The notes under the pieces: model-generated
What the model saw: only the letters and a program-made list of their open reading frames with translations
What the model was told of the DNA's origin: nothing
Databases searched by the model: none
Assembly (NCBI RefSeq): GCF_036884655.1
Contig: NC_088331.1
Span: 20,572,001-20,636,000, forward strand
Source of the DNA: Musa acuminata AAA Group
Taxonomy: Eukaryota; Streptophyta; Magnoliopsida; Zingiberales; Musaceae
Direction: 5' to 3'
Length of the DNA: 64,000 nt
Program-made: the position numbers and the translations under genes
Part shown: positions 43,704 through 54,774 of the stretch, piece by piece
How positions within the stretch are numbered: position 1 is the first letter of the stretch
How the letters are laid out: every line of letters starts with the position of its first letter

Positions 43704-46658
43704 TCCTTTGGATGGAGGGAAGGGATACCGTACGTGGAGCTTCATGCATGTGAAAATGTGATGTTTGGCACGCTTACCTTCCATATGAGAATGGTGATGT
43801 CATATTGGCTGCTCCCCGAGGACGATACCGGCGATATGGCTGCTCCGATGGCGATCCTGTTGTTCGTCTGTATAAATCCCGAGCAAAGAAGATTGTAGCA
43901 ACCTGTTGCTTGATACGCGTCACTCTGTTGCGTCGTAAGAAATGAAGATTATGATGATTGATTTTGGTGCGGATAGCGTCGTCAAATTGTGTAAGGTTTA
44001 TTGTCAGCAAGTGGAGGAAAGGATGCGTTGATCTCACCGTCCAGTACGTAAACAGCCTCGGTCTGCTGTCTCCATAGAGCTCCGGGCTGACCTGACTAGA
44101 AAGAAGTATAAAGCTTCAGATAACCATTTAGAGGTGCACTTTCACTTTGTTGATATCATCAAAGAAGATTGCTTATTTTAACAGGGCTATATGCATGATT
44201 CATGAGAAAAGGAAAATTAGGCAGTTTAATAGGACTTGCACTGATTAAACTTTAGAACAAATATCATAGCCATCACGAATTTCCACAAAAAAAAAAAAAA
44301 AAATCATTTTTTGGACTTTCCCCCAGAAGGTGCTCTTTTTCATATTTTCCAAAGACCCCTTCATATACCATAATTCTTAAAATATTCCCCTCACAAGATA
44401 ATCAAATAAGTACCTATTTGGTAAAACCTATGAACCGATCAATATGGTCAACTTGTCCAATTCTTTAATTATAGTATTTTGGTAGATATATCAATAATTT
44501 TATATGTCTATTTAAAATTACTATAACGATATATAAGTCTTTCTGTTTGATTGTTCTGTTCCTAAACTAATAAAGTTATACATTTAAACCCTTTTTTAGA
44601 TGAGTCGATTTTTATTGAGTTTTGAGTCCATTTGTCTTGTTTCTAAAATGGCTTATATGGAGTGGACCGTTTCGTTTCATCTATGGATTGAGAAACTATG
44701 TATTTTCGTCGAGAGACATTTTAGAGATCATGATAAATAGAGATATATTTTTTAAAAAATAAATATGAAAAAGAATGCACTTGCATTTGGCAGACCTTTT
44801 GAAGTCAAATGCTGCATTTGACTTAAACGTTAACAAGTAGATACACCTGCTGATGGAATTCATCAATCAGGAAGGTGCTCATGTTCAAATGTCAACAATT
44901 AGATACACCTAATTTCTTGTTCCGCCATGAATGGCGCCAAGCTCAATTGTCAAGCTTGTGGTCGGTCCATCCCATCACCGAGCCACGCTCAGTCCGTAAA
45001 CGTCTCTCGTATTACAAATGAGTCACTTGGAAATCCGTGCCGTGGAAATTAGTGAAGACTCCATTCAATGCTCTTGAATGAAGGCTCAAGCATGTTTAAT
45101 GTGAAGGTTGAAGCATGCATAGAGTAAGATTCACAGAATATAAATATATATACCTGCCAACCAGCTTCAATGCTGTTGAGGTCCGTGCCGTCGAATGATC
45201 CCGAGAGTATCCAAATCTGGGAGAGGCTGAACTCGTTTTCTACTTGGATGGAAGGATCCCATACGTTAATCGTAGCCTTTGCCCCGTACACCTCCTCGGT
45301 GTTCATAGTGTAAGCTATTGCATGCTGTATTCATAGACTCCATGAATATAAATAGCAGAAAAAACCATTAAAAAGACTTCCTTCGTGTAAAAAGTAGAAA
45401 GAGAAGGAAAGACAAAAACCAACTGTAATATCTGAATGCAGCAGCTATCGCTTGGAAGGAAAAAAAATCACTCGTATGCTTATGTGATGGAACAGCATTG
45501 CACGATAAAGAAATGTGGTCATGATAGCTTCCACCGGTGCATAATGAATGGCTTTGAGTTCATTCAATGCATGCGCCTGTGGATTTCCTTGATCGATCAC
45601 CTTTTCTCATGGAAAGTAAAGTCTGAAATGTGAATTCTAAGGATCTAACTAAGAGAGAGAAGAGCATTTGCCATTTGAAATTATATGCAACAGCATTTAC
45701 TACCATCACCCTCCCGTCCACCTGCCCATCCCACCCACATCTTTATTGCTGGCTTTGTTACCAAGAGATCAACGCCAACTTGATGAAAGATACACACATC
45801 ATAATTTATTTCACTTATGAATGTTGCTTCCATCCTGATTCATGTTGAGAGCGACACTACAGTAAAAGGTTATGGATGATATGGAACATGCAAGAATAGA
45901 TGCTTCGTTGCCACTACATACCTCATGGCCATTGCCACTGGCCACATCTGGTGCATCAACTTTCCTAGCAAGAGGAACGCCGCCCAGATGCTTCTTGCCG
46001 AAGTGGAACAAAGATTTGGCTCTCAGGACATCATCGACGGAGCTCCTCCGTATTGGAACCGTCCCCTTTGGGCAATGACCGACGTGGTGCCATGCTTGCC
46101 ATGCCCTTCGCGTTGCATCACTTGCATTGTAATTTATGGGAGTTCTGTCGCCCTTAAATCTTGGCCTCTGTGGGGCTGCCTTCTAACATTCATTATCCAC
46201 CAATATTTTTATTGCGTATTACTTAGCATATAAAGCATTGAACGGAGAGGAGGCACGCACTAGTAATAAGCTGGAAAAGGAAACCTACCTGGATCTTGTG
46301 GTTCTTTAGAAGAGGATGGTCAAGAGCTGGTTGCTTGTGCCGGGGAACGCAGTCGATGATATCTCCATCCGGGCTCTGAGTGAGTTCATAAAAGAGTCAT
46401 CAAAAGGGGGATGCAAGCTTGAGCAGGTCATGGGATCAACAATACTCCTCCACTAATTACCTCTATGGTTCTCACCGCAGGCTTGTTGATTTTGTCCAAG
46501 CGTCTCTCGATCCTTGCTAACTTAAGCGTCTCTACACGCCTATTGTTCGTGTAGTTGGAATCCGGGACGCACATGATCTCGTCGGCAGAGAAGAAGAAGA
46601 AGAAAAGCAGAAAAAGAGAAATAGCAAGACCGCGAAGAGAAGAAGACGACGACAACAT
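43202..46658 (-). CDS. Neprosin-family (DUF239) secreted peptidase-like protein, seven exons
   Basis: Exons, in transcript order: 46658-46461, 46375-46289, 46167-45922, 45324-45154, 44091-44038, 43924-43778, 43582-43202. All junctions are phase 0 with GT donors and AG acceptors, giving 427 codons, near the usual family length. Residues 8-24 are a hydrophobic signal peptide ([15 protein letters not shown]), so the product should enter the secretory pathway. Residues 67-95 ([20 protein letters not shown]) match the neprosin activation peptide. The catalytic domain runs from HAIAY (178) through [19 protein letters not shown] (Glu230), [36 protein letters not shown] (Glu338/342), STQMGSG and ends [13 protein letters not shown] at [16 protein letters not shown]. 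Neprosins are glutamic prolyl endopeptidases; the two conserved Glu blocks are intact, so activity is plausible. The exon 3 acceptor is the least certain. Confidence 0.9.
43583..43777. repeat. (CT)n and (TA)n microsatellites in intron 6
   Basis: A (CT)n run at 43619-43677 directly followed by (TA)n at 43677-43702 fills almost half of the 195-bp last intron of the neprosin-like gene. On the transcript it reads as (TA)n then (GA)n, upstream of the last exon. Confidence 0.95.
44092..45153 (-). other. Intron 4 of the neprosin-like gene
   Basis: The longest intron (1062 bp), AT-rich, with an A-run at 44287-44303. No inserted gene or complete transposon was seen. Confidence 0.8.
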
Positions 46659-47727
46659 GGTGGTGCCAGCAAAAGAGAGAACTCTCTCTCCTTCCTTCAT
46701 CCTCTCAACCTCCATATGTTTTAGCGCCCAAATTAAAAACACTCTTGAGAGAGAGAGGATCCTTCAAGTCAGTGTTGGTGATGACGGAGAGATCACAAGG
46801 ATCAGAACCCCATCCTTTACACCACCAGGAAGGCAAGAAATGGACAACTTTCCTACCCTCCACTTTGCGTTGCGTGAACCCCCTCTTTTTATTTCTCTGC
46901 AACTTTATGGATGAAAGCCCACCATGACCACCACCATCTCCATCGACTATCACTGTCTCCAGCAGGCGCACCAGTAAAAGAGAGGAAGGGGGGATGGAAA
47001 CCGAAGAGGAGGATGTGGCTTGAAGGCAGCCTATAAAGGGCTTGACCTACCACGCTGTCTACCTCGATGACAACTTGAATGGGCTAACCTAACGGGCAGC
47101 CGTAAATTACCCACAAACAAGAGCATGCGGCTTGATTTACTTCCATCAGAGCCGTGTTCGGCTGTGGTCCTTCTTTTTACCTGCTTAGTTTATTATTGGG
47201 TCAGTAGGGCTTAAATTTGGAAGAGGAAGAAATTTGAGCTTTGAATTTCTTGTCAACACAAGATGGTTATGTTAAGTTTAATTTAAATAATTAAGATTAG
47301 ATAAAATAAAAGATAAAGATTTAGATTTAAATAAATATATTAGGTTAAAAAGATTTAGTTAAGATATGATAGATTTTTTCATTATTTTAAAAAACTTATA
47401 CACCATCTTTTAATCCATATAAATAGGTGGTTTTGGATCAATCCTTTTCTTCCCCTTGAAGTTCTATAGAAAAATCAACGGTGTGATATCATAGCCTAAT
47501 TCAAAGAAAATCAATAAAAAGTATATTGAATTTTGGACCGTTAAAGATGAAAACTCTATTTATTTTACATGGATTATAAAATTTGGTAGAATATGATTTT
47601 GTTATTTACATCATCCTAATATTACTAAAGATCAAAGAAATCAAATAAATAAAAATATACAAAAAGATGTAGGAGCCCTCTACATGCTATAACAAGCAAT
47701 GGATGAATCTCTATTTCCTCAAATCAT
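46659..47727. other. Upstream flank of the neprosin-like gene
   Basis: 5' UTR and promoter region on the minus strand. GAGA/CTCT-rich stretch at 46676-46765 just before the start codon. I could not place a convincing minus-strand TATA box. From about 47220 to 47700 the sequence is AT-rich without a frame. Confidence 0.5.
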
Positions 47728-47839
47728 TATTGAATCTTGAATTTTGATGATGAAGTCAATTGTCATTTGGTTATCTAATCCGTATGTTGAAATAAGTGTG
47801 TAGGATTAACTACGAATGTGGTAAGACATGCAGCAGGTT
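47728..47839 (+). repeat. Start of a Sirevirus LTR, interrupted
   Basis: TATTGAATCTTGAATTTTG then words matching the first 110 bp of the element A LTR (GATGATGAAGTCAATTG, GTAGGATTAACTACGA, GTAAGACAT). It is cut at 47840 by a Gypsy-like LTR; the rest would lie beyond the right edge of the window. Confidence 0.75.
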
Positions 47840-48281
47840 TGTCACGGACTTAGCTGGTTTTACCTAAGTCGTGTGGCACCCTCATGTCCGTCCACAAGGG
47901 TCGACCTCCCGGAAGCCTCTCATATCTCTTAGGACCCACAAAAGAGAGAACGGGTTAGAGAAAACGCCTCATTCGGGATCTACAAGCAAACATTTCTGAA
48001 AACACTTCATAGACAATGCAAATTACAAACAAACTTTACAAGCTCTGAACAGTTGCACAACAACGGGTAAAATGGTCCATTACAGACCGAGAATCTCTCA
48101 CACGTGTTCACATGATACAACCTTTATTTACAAGCCTGAAGCGGCCACCAACCTAACTAAAATGGGACTATTAAGCCTTCAGTCATCCCTCTACATGCTG
48201 TACAAAGCATGAACATACCAAAAGACACGGACATACATAAGCATTACATCAAACATCCTGTTTAGAAGTTTGTCCGTGACA
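47840..48281 (-). repeat. LTR of a Gypsy-like element, minus strand
   Basis: Perfect 10-bp terminal inverted repeat TGTCACGGAC/GTCCGTGACA bounding 442 bp. On the minus strand it is preceded by GTGGGGGAGAA, a polypurine tract, so this is the 3' LTR of a minus-strand element whose interior extends to higher coordinates. An AATAAA polyadenylation-like signal is on the minus strand near 48130. Assignment to Gypsy is an inference from LTR style; no pol is in the window. Confidence 0.8.
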
Positions 48282-50173
48282 TTCTCCCCCACTTATTCCT
48301 TCGACGTCCTCGTCGAAGCCTTTGTCGACACTGCAACTCCTCGCCTTTGCTGAGTCTTCAATCTTCTGCTCCAACTGTAATGCGCCTCTTGGCTCCCAAC
48401 TGCTCTCCGCTGCTATTTTTGAGTAGTCGAACCTTTAATCCGCCATGCTGCTTCAACTCGCCAATGACTCTGACTCTAGTTGGGGTTGGCTGAGTAGTGT
48501 TGATCCCTGTTGGCTCCTACGGATCCTCCAGATGAAGGAAAAGACCATCCTTACTATGCGCCTATCTCTCAAATGCTCATGCTACTTGAACTGGGTGGAT
48601 GCTTGTTGGAGCTTTAACGAGCATCGTCTCGCAAACTTCTGAAGTTTTTGGGTCCTTCCTCCACAAAATTTACCCGTTGACTCTTCTTTCACTTAGTTGT
48701 CACTTCCAAGTAGGTTCGCATCACTTCCGCTTTCGATTGGCAGTTCGTTGGGAAATAAAGCGGATAATCTACTCTCAATAGCACTGATCACCGTTGGTGA
48801 GGATTTGACAACTATTGTCTTCCATTATCTTCGAAGGGTCTTTGAACAGGTGTGGAGCTCCTCTACTAGATAGATAAGAGAATTGGGATACTCGATTTCG
48901 CCCATTCTCTTAAGAGTTGAGAAGGCAAAGGTTACTTGACTTCGCCCGCCTCCTCGAGGTTATACTCCATGCATTGAGCTGGTTAATGGCCTTCGCTTGC
49001 TCATTGCTCACACTTCTGAAGCACTTGAAGTGTTTGCACTTCTTGCATTGAGTTAGTTACTGTGATTCACCTTCTCAATGTCATCGAACTTCTGGAATGC
49101 AGGAAGTTTTCACCCCAACTTGGAGTGATTCTCTCATAGGTTTGATCGCCTCTGGGATTGTACCGTCTTCTCCATCGACCCTGCCGCCTACTCCATTGAG
49201 TAGCAAAGGTACAACACCGCGTACTGTCTACTTCGTTCCTTAGTCATGCACTCTTGCCTCACCCGAAGTCCTTCACTTTCGGCTATCTTGATGATAAGCT
49301 CTTTGACACCGGTCTTACGAAGTTCCTTATCCTCTACCCTTCAGCCTTGTCTCGATACTTGGAGTTTGCCTCTGCATGCTCTACCTCCTCGGCCCCTTTC
49401 ACGACCAAGCGCTCTCCCTCCATGAGAACAAGGGATCAATGAATTTCACGGAAGTCCCGCCTCTGCGGTACCATGGCGCTGCCATGCCCATGGCCCTACT
49501 ATCCGTCGCCTCGTATCTGTATCCCTTTTCTTCACGATCGGTAGATATGTCTCCATGGCACTCCTCTGAGTCCACCTCCATTCTAACTAATGCTTGATTT
49601 TGGGTATCTAAGTCCCTTTGGACTCGTCGTCGCTTCCTCGCCCCTTTCAACCCCCTGCTTCAACACCTCTGTGTTCTCCAAGCAGCTCCCTTTAGTCGAT
49701 GGAAAGACAGACTGCAACTCCCATGCATGGCCTCTGCCATCGTATTATAGGGTTTGCACCGATTCTGTTTTCCTTAGCTTCTTTGGTAGCAACGTTCGCT
49801 TACTCGACCTTGTCCCCTGACTTGCCGAGCTCCCTTAAGCTAATATGAGCTCTGGAGCAGTCCAACTCTCCGGTTGCTTCGATCATACCTCTGCATGATC
49901 AAGTCCCTCCCATGGGACTCACTGGTACTTGCATTCGAACTTTTCCCTTGGTTGAACACAGCACCCATATGCTGATGACCAAGGCTTTCATCCGATGCAA
50001 AATTTGATGCACGCATGGAAGACCTGCCTCTACGGTACCATGGCCTTCACTTATTTAATAAATAGGCCTTTTTGTCATCATGTTATTCACCGAAGTGAAG
50101 CTTCCAGTAGCTCTCGATCATACCTCCGTATGATCTAGTCCCTCATGGGACTATGTTGTGTGTATCGCATTGC
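48282..50173 (-). mobile_element. Interior of the Gypsy-like element, left part
   Basis: Polypurine tract (plus strand TTCTCCCCCAC) at 48282-48292, then about 1.9 kb without recognisable pol on either strand. It contains dispersed internal repeats: TCGATCATACCTC followed by ATGATCNAGTCCCTC at about 49878 and 50107, and GGTACCATGGC at about 49467 and 50034. The stretch is cut at 50174 by the three-LTR composite and resumes at 63855. Confidence 0.65.
50169..50173. repeat. Left target-site duplication of the composite (ATTGC)
   Basis: ATTGC directly before the first LTR; the same five bases directly follow the third LTR at 63855-63859. Confidence 0.95.
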
Positions 50174-50299
50174 TGTTAGGATCGAGAGCACTAAGAGGGG
50201 GGGGTGAATTAGTGCAGCGGAAATCTTACAGCGATTAAAAACCAAAAGCTGCGTTCGTTCAAAAACTATTATGATGCAAAAGCAAATTCTAAGTTTGTA

Positions 50300-50636
50300 T
50301 CTAAGTGCAGTTTGCGTCTAAGCGCAGATTGCGTCTAAGCGCAGTTTTGCGTCTAAGCGCAGTTTACGTCTAAACTCAGATTTACGTCTAAACGCAGATT
50401 TACGTCTAAACGCAGATTTACGTCTAAACGCAGATTTACGTCTAAACGCAGATTTACGTCTAAACGCAGATTTACGTCTAAACGCAGATTTACGTCTAAA
50501 CGCAGTTTTACATCTAAACGCAGATTTACGTCTAAACTCAGATTTACGTCTTAAACTCAGATTTACGTCTAAACGCAGATTTACGTCTAAACGCAGTTTT
50601 ACGTCTAGACGCAGATTTACGTCTAAACTTTGAAAC
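50300..50636. repeat. 18-bp minisatellite, LTR 1
   Basis: About 18 tandem units of TACGTCTAAACGCAGATT with variants (GCGTCTAAGCGCAGTT at the left end). In the element's orientation it lies downstream of the TATA box, so it is in the transcribed leader and U5 side. Confidence 0.95.
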
Positions 50637-51229
50637 TTGTTTGTATACTCGCAGAAGGCAGTATGCAGTTGAAATCAAGACGTAAACGTGAACTGAAATC
50701 TGATGATTGAGCGAGGAAAGCCGATTTACGTCTGAATGCAGATTCGGAAGAACAGCACTTAGAACTTGTTCGTGAAAGCGCAGAGAGCAGTAGTAATGGA
50801 GGAGGTTTGCAGTAATGATAAAGTGCTCGAAAATAAACGCAAACCAGAGATTTAGAGTGGTTCGGTCAGCCTTGACCTACTCCACTTTTGGCTCCCTCCA
50901 CCAACGAGGTTGCCGACGTCAACTAGGTGCCTTCCTTCAATGGGCGAAGGCTAACTGCCCTTTTACAGTTTCTCTCCTTTTGACAGGCTCAGGAGACAAC
51001 CTTTACAGACCTTTCTCTCCTCACTTTACAACTGAAAACTTGAAGAACAGAAGGAGGAGACTTAAAGGATTTACAACACTTTTGAGCTCCTAGAATCACA
51101 GAAAAGATCAAGATTTCGGTGTAGGTCTGTATCTTTTCAGTGCTGAATGGGTGGGGTATTTATAGGCCCCAACCCAATTCAAAATTCGAGCTCAAAACGA
51201 TCAAATCGATCAAATCCCAGAATTCTGGG

Positions 51230-51755
51230 ATCAGGCGGTTGCACCTCTCGACTGGAGAGGTGGCACCGCCTAGCAGAGCTCGAAGACTGAGCTCTGCCGA
51301 TTGCTTCTCTCTGCCAGAGCTCGAAGACTGAGCTCGATGGTTGCATCACCTGGCAGAGCTCGAAGACTGAGCTTGGTGATTGCATCACCTGGCAGAGCTC
51401 GAAACTGAGCTCGGTGGTTGCATCACCTGGCAGAGCTCCAAGCTGAGCTCAGGCTGATCCACCTCTCTGCCAAAGCTCGAAGACTGAGCTTGGTGAATGC
51501 ATCACCTGGCAGAGCTCGAGACTGAGCTCAGGCTGATGCACCAATCTGCCAGAGCTCGAAGACTGAGCTCGGTGGTTGCATCGCCTGGCAGAGCTCGGAA
51601 CTTGAGCTCTGGCGGTGCAACCTCTTGGCTGGGGCGGTTGCACCTCCCAGCCTTGCAGCCCTGGCGGTTGCACCTCCTGGCTGGGGCGGTTGCACCTCCC
51701 AACCCCACAGCCCAGGCGGTTGCACCTCCTGGCTGGGGCGGTTGCACCTCCTGGT
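51230..51755. repeat. Palindrome arrays, LTR 1
   Basis: Two arrays: GCAGAGCTCGAAGACTGAGC-type units at about 51280-51610, each containing GAGCTC, then GGCGGTTGCACCTCC-type units at about 51610-51755. They keep several overlapping frames open on both strands but show no protein character. Confidence 0.9.
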
Positions 51756-52610
51756 GCAATCAGGGTCCGAATGGTTCACTCCATTCGGCCCACTTTGAAT
51801 CTTTTCAGGGGCCCAATTGCCCCAAGATTAAGCTAATGGGATCACCTCCCATTTTCATGCTTAATCATCATGCTAACTACGATTAACTCTAAGACAACTT
51901 CTGCAGCTTTGCTCCGATGCGTCAATCGCTTCTTCCGGCGAGTTTCCTGCCAACTTCCGTCGATCAACCGATAACCCTCGGTGATCCTTCTGCGAACATC
52001 CGGCATACTCCTGGACTTTGCGACGATCCACTTGGCGAGTTCCGACGAGCTTCGCTTGGCAAGCTTCTGGACTTCTCGGATCTGTTCTCTCTGAACCTCC
52101 GACGACCGTCCGAACTTCCGTCGAACTCTCGAACTCCCAACGTGATCATGATCTTGACTCCGGCGCAACTCCTGCTACTTGTCTTACTCTCATCGTAGTT
52201 AATCCTGCACACTTAAAACAAAACTTCAATCGAGACAATTAATCCTAAGCAATTAACCAAGTTGTCCGACATGTCATTGGTCCCTCGACGCTTCGTCCGA
52301 TTCTTCGGCGCATCGTCCTCTCGTGCAGCCTATTGCCCAATCGGCCAGTTGACTCCGCAACTCCGATATCCTTGGCACAATACCCGCTCTTCTTGGCCCG
52401 ATGCCCGAGTCCACGGCCCGAAGCCTTCTGTCGATACGTCGACCGATCCACTGGCCCGACGTCCAATCTTCTGACATGTTCCTTCGGCACAATATGATTT
52501 TCCTGCTTTAATTGTCTCATCCTGATCGAAGCATCCTGCGTCACTCAAAACGCAGATTAAATCATAAACATATATCAAGTAGTTTCATCATCAAAATACG
52601 AGATTCAACA

Positions 52611-52624
52611 ATCTCCCCCTTTTT
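52611..52624 (-). other. Polypurine tract of composite unit 1
   Basis: Minus strand AAAAAGGGGGAGAT directly before the LTR start TGTTGAATC. Extra copies of the core (GACAAAGGGGGAGA) occur on the minus strand at about 52830-52845 and 53508-53523. Confidence 0.9.
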
Positions 52625-54774
52625 GATGATGACAACCACTTGATGACGGAGTTAAACTTAACTCCCGGAGTTTAAACAAACTCCCCCTATCAATATGCCA
52701 TATTGATAGAACCTTGAATTCAAACTGAATTCAAGTCATTGCAATATTCATCATGAATACTTGCAACACGTCAACATGAACTTATGCATAAACTTATGCA
52801 TCACATGTCATGTCATCAACATACTTCTCCCCCTTTGTCATCAACAAAAAGGAGAAGTACTACAATCAAGTGTGTGTGATATTGGTTCAACTCATTGCAT
52901 GAAAATCATAGTATCAAGTTTTATCATCATGCAATCTTGGAGCTAGAAGATTTAGCAAGTGTTACATCATGCTTAGAACATTCATGCTATCAAGTTTTAG
53001 ATATGCAAGTTTTATAGCATATAAGATAGCACTTTTGGTAATGTTCAAGATAGCAAGTTCTACATCATGCAAGCTAGCAAATTAGAGATGTTCAAGAAGG
53101 CAACTCTTGCTTCTTGAAAATTTTGCTCACTTTGCTAGATGCGCAAGTTAGCATTTTTGCCTCTTGAGATAGGCAAGATAGCACATTTGCTTCTTTTGAG
53201 ATAGCAACTTTTTGCTTCTCTTTAGACCAACAAGCTAGCAATTTTTACGATATACAAGTTTCACAATATATAAGCTAGCAAAAATTTCGAAAGCAAATGC
53301 AAGATAAATTTCTTGTGTAAGCTCATGATTCTTGCTTCCTATTGCAATGTGCAAATTGCAAGTTTTGCTTCTTGAGATATTCAAGATAGTGATGTTCAAG
53401 AAGACAATTTTTCTTCTTGAAATAAGCAAGTTAGCAATCTTTGCTTCTTAAAATAGGTAAGCTAGCAAATCAAGTTTTTGCATCTTCTTAACTTGTACAA
53501 GCTAGCTATCTCCCCCTTTGTCATTGTAAAAAAAAGAAAGAGAGAATACAGTTTTGTAGTTCTCTTTTCCTTTTACAACGATTTCAAAATCATGATAAAT
53601 GATGAATAATCAAGTTATGAATGTCAAGATAATTTTTCATCATGAATATTTTATCATAGCATGCATCATTATCATAAATTGAAGTATTACATGCATGATA
53701 TCATATCACCATTCATAATTACATTAATATTTCAATATAACAATTTCTTCTCAAAATGTGTAACTTGGCACTCATAGCATTTTAAATCATGATTTACATC
53801 ATATGCAATACATCACATCATAATTAGAAAGCACAAGTATTGTATGCATAATTGTACATTATAAATGTTTCATATCATGATGGTATCAATTTTGTCAAAT
53901 TATATCCTACCATGCATGATCAAAACTTCTCCCCATTTTATCATTGAAAACAAGAAGAAAGTAGGGGAAGAGCATAAAAGTGTTAAATATTTCAATCATT
54001 TTTAAGATTCATAACATGAATAACGTTATTACTATTTCATCAAGATCAGTTTCGAGATTCACATAATATCATGAAATCATTAATCTCGATAAAATGGGAA
54101 AAACATTTTCTTTTTAAGTGATTCTTTTAACACATCATAAAAAAGAAAAACTCATTCATAATTCAAGTGATTTACAAGATATCATAAATGAATTTATCAC
54201 TTGTATTTCACCAAAATCGAGAACTCTAGAGTTAGAAAATGATTGAAGCATTTAATCTGATTGAAGAATGATTCATATTTAAAGTGTAGCATTTGTCAAA
54301 TCTGAAATCATCAAGTATAACTTTAATATTTTCATTGCAACATTAAGCAAGGTTTCATTGAAGATAATTTTGAATGATTCTTATAAATGCCTAAAACTTC
54401 TTTAATTTTAATTTATGATTGACTTTATAATAGCATGCTCAAATCTTTATTCTTATGTCAAAACCATACATTATATTTAATAAACAAAGACAATGAAAAA
54501 TATCAAGCCTTCCAGACAAAAGCCATGTATCGTCATTGAAAAGCAATATGAAAATCATCAAAATATACATTCTTGCTTCTCAAGCACATAAGATTAATCT
54601 CACTAGGTGTAAAATCATTAGATTTCTATCTTGCATTAACATAAGACATGCAATTTTCATTATCATTTTCAAGATTACAAGCATGATCATATTTTTGCAT
54701 TTTCATGGTTAAATTATTAAAAATATAATTTTCAACAAAATTTAAAGAAAAAGAAAAGTGCATCATGAAAAGCA
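52611..54774 (-). other. Non-coding interior of composite unit 1
   Basis: AT-rich, no pol. From 53000 to 53510 it is a series of short words (GCTAGC, CAAGATAGCA, TTTTGCTTCTT) matching, in reverse, the series in B and F. Polypurine-like repeats lie among them. Regions 54000-54300 and 54340-54640 match words in the interiors of B and F. Confidence 0.8.

Larger units (their letters stand above)
50174..52610 (-). repeat. Composite LTR 1 (3'-most on the minus strand)
   Basis: Plus-strand edges TGTTAGGATCGAG and GAGATTCAACA, 2437 bp. In plus order: G-tract (50195-50202), minisatellite (50300-50636), TATA box on the minus strand (TATTTATA at 51157-51164), palindrome arrays (51230-51755) and U3. The shortest of the three because it has two fewer minisatellite units. 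Confidence 0.95.

Noticed and set aside
46705..46971. 88-codon minus-strand frame upstream of the neprosin start
   Set aside because: It lies in the probable 5' UTR and promoter, is in no continuous frame with exon 1 and has no recognisable domain.
47028..47040. CCTATAAAGGG as a TATA box for the neprosin-like gene
   Set aside because: It reads as TATAAA on the plus strand whereas the gene is on the minus strand, so it cannot be counted as its promoter without transcript data.
48445..48781. Plus-strand open frames with Trp/Leu-rich products in the Gypsy-like interior
   Set aside because: Short, without homology I can recognise, on the strand opposite to the element, and bounded by frequent stops.
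50300..50640. Regular 18-bp repeats that might suggest a CRISPR-like array
   Set aside because: Units are contiguous without unique spacers, the context is a plant LTR, and no cas genes exist. It is a minisatellite.
51449..51886. Overlapping open frames on both strands with repeated CNRPSQEVQPPG-like residues
   Set aside because: They are generated by the GGCGGTTGCACCTCC repeat arrays of the LTR, recur in all three composite LTRs, and lack codon bias or any domain. The same applies to 57066-57534 and 62714-63130.
51842..52578. Open frames with Arg/Ser-rich products (e.g. RRSQDHDHVGSSRVRRKF) in the LTR U3
   Set aside because: Frames stay open on both strands through GC-rich LTR sequence and recur in the solo LTR and in LTRs of B and F. 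They are LTR sequence, not genes.
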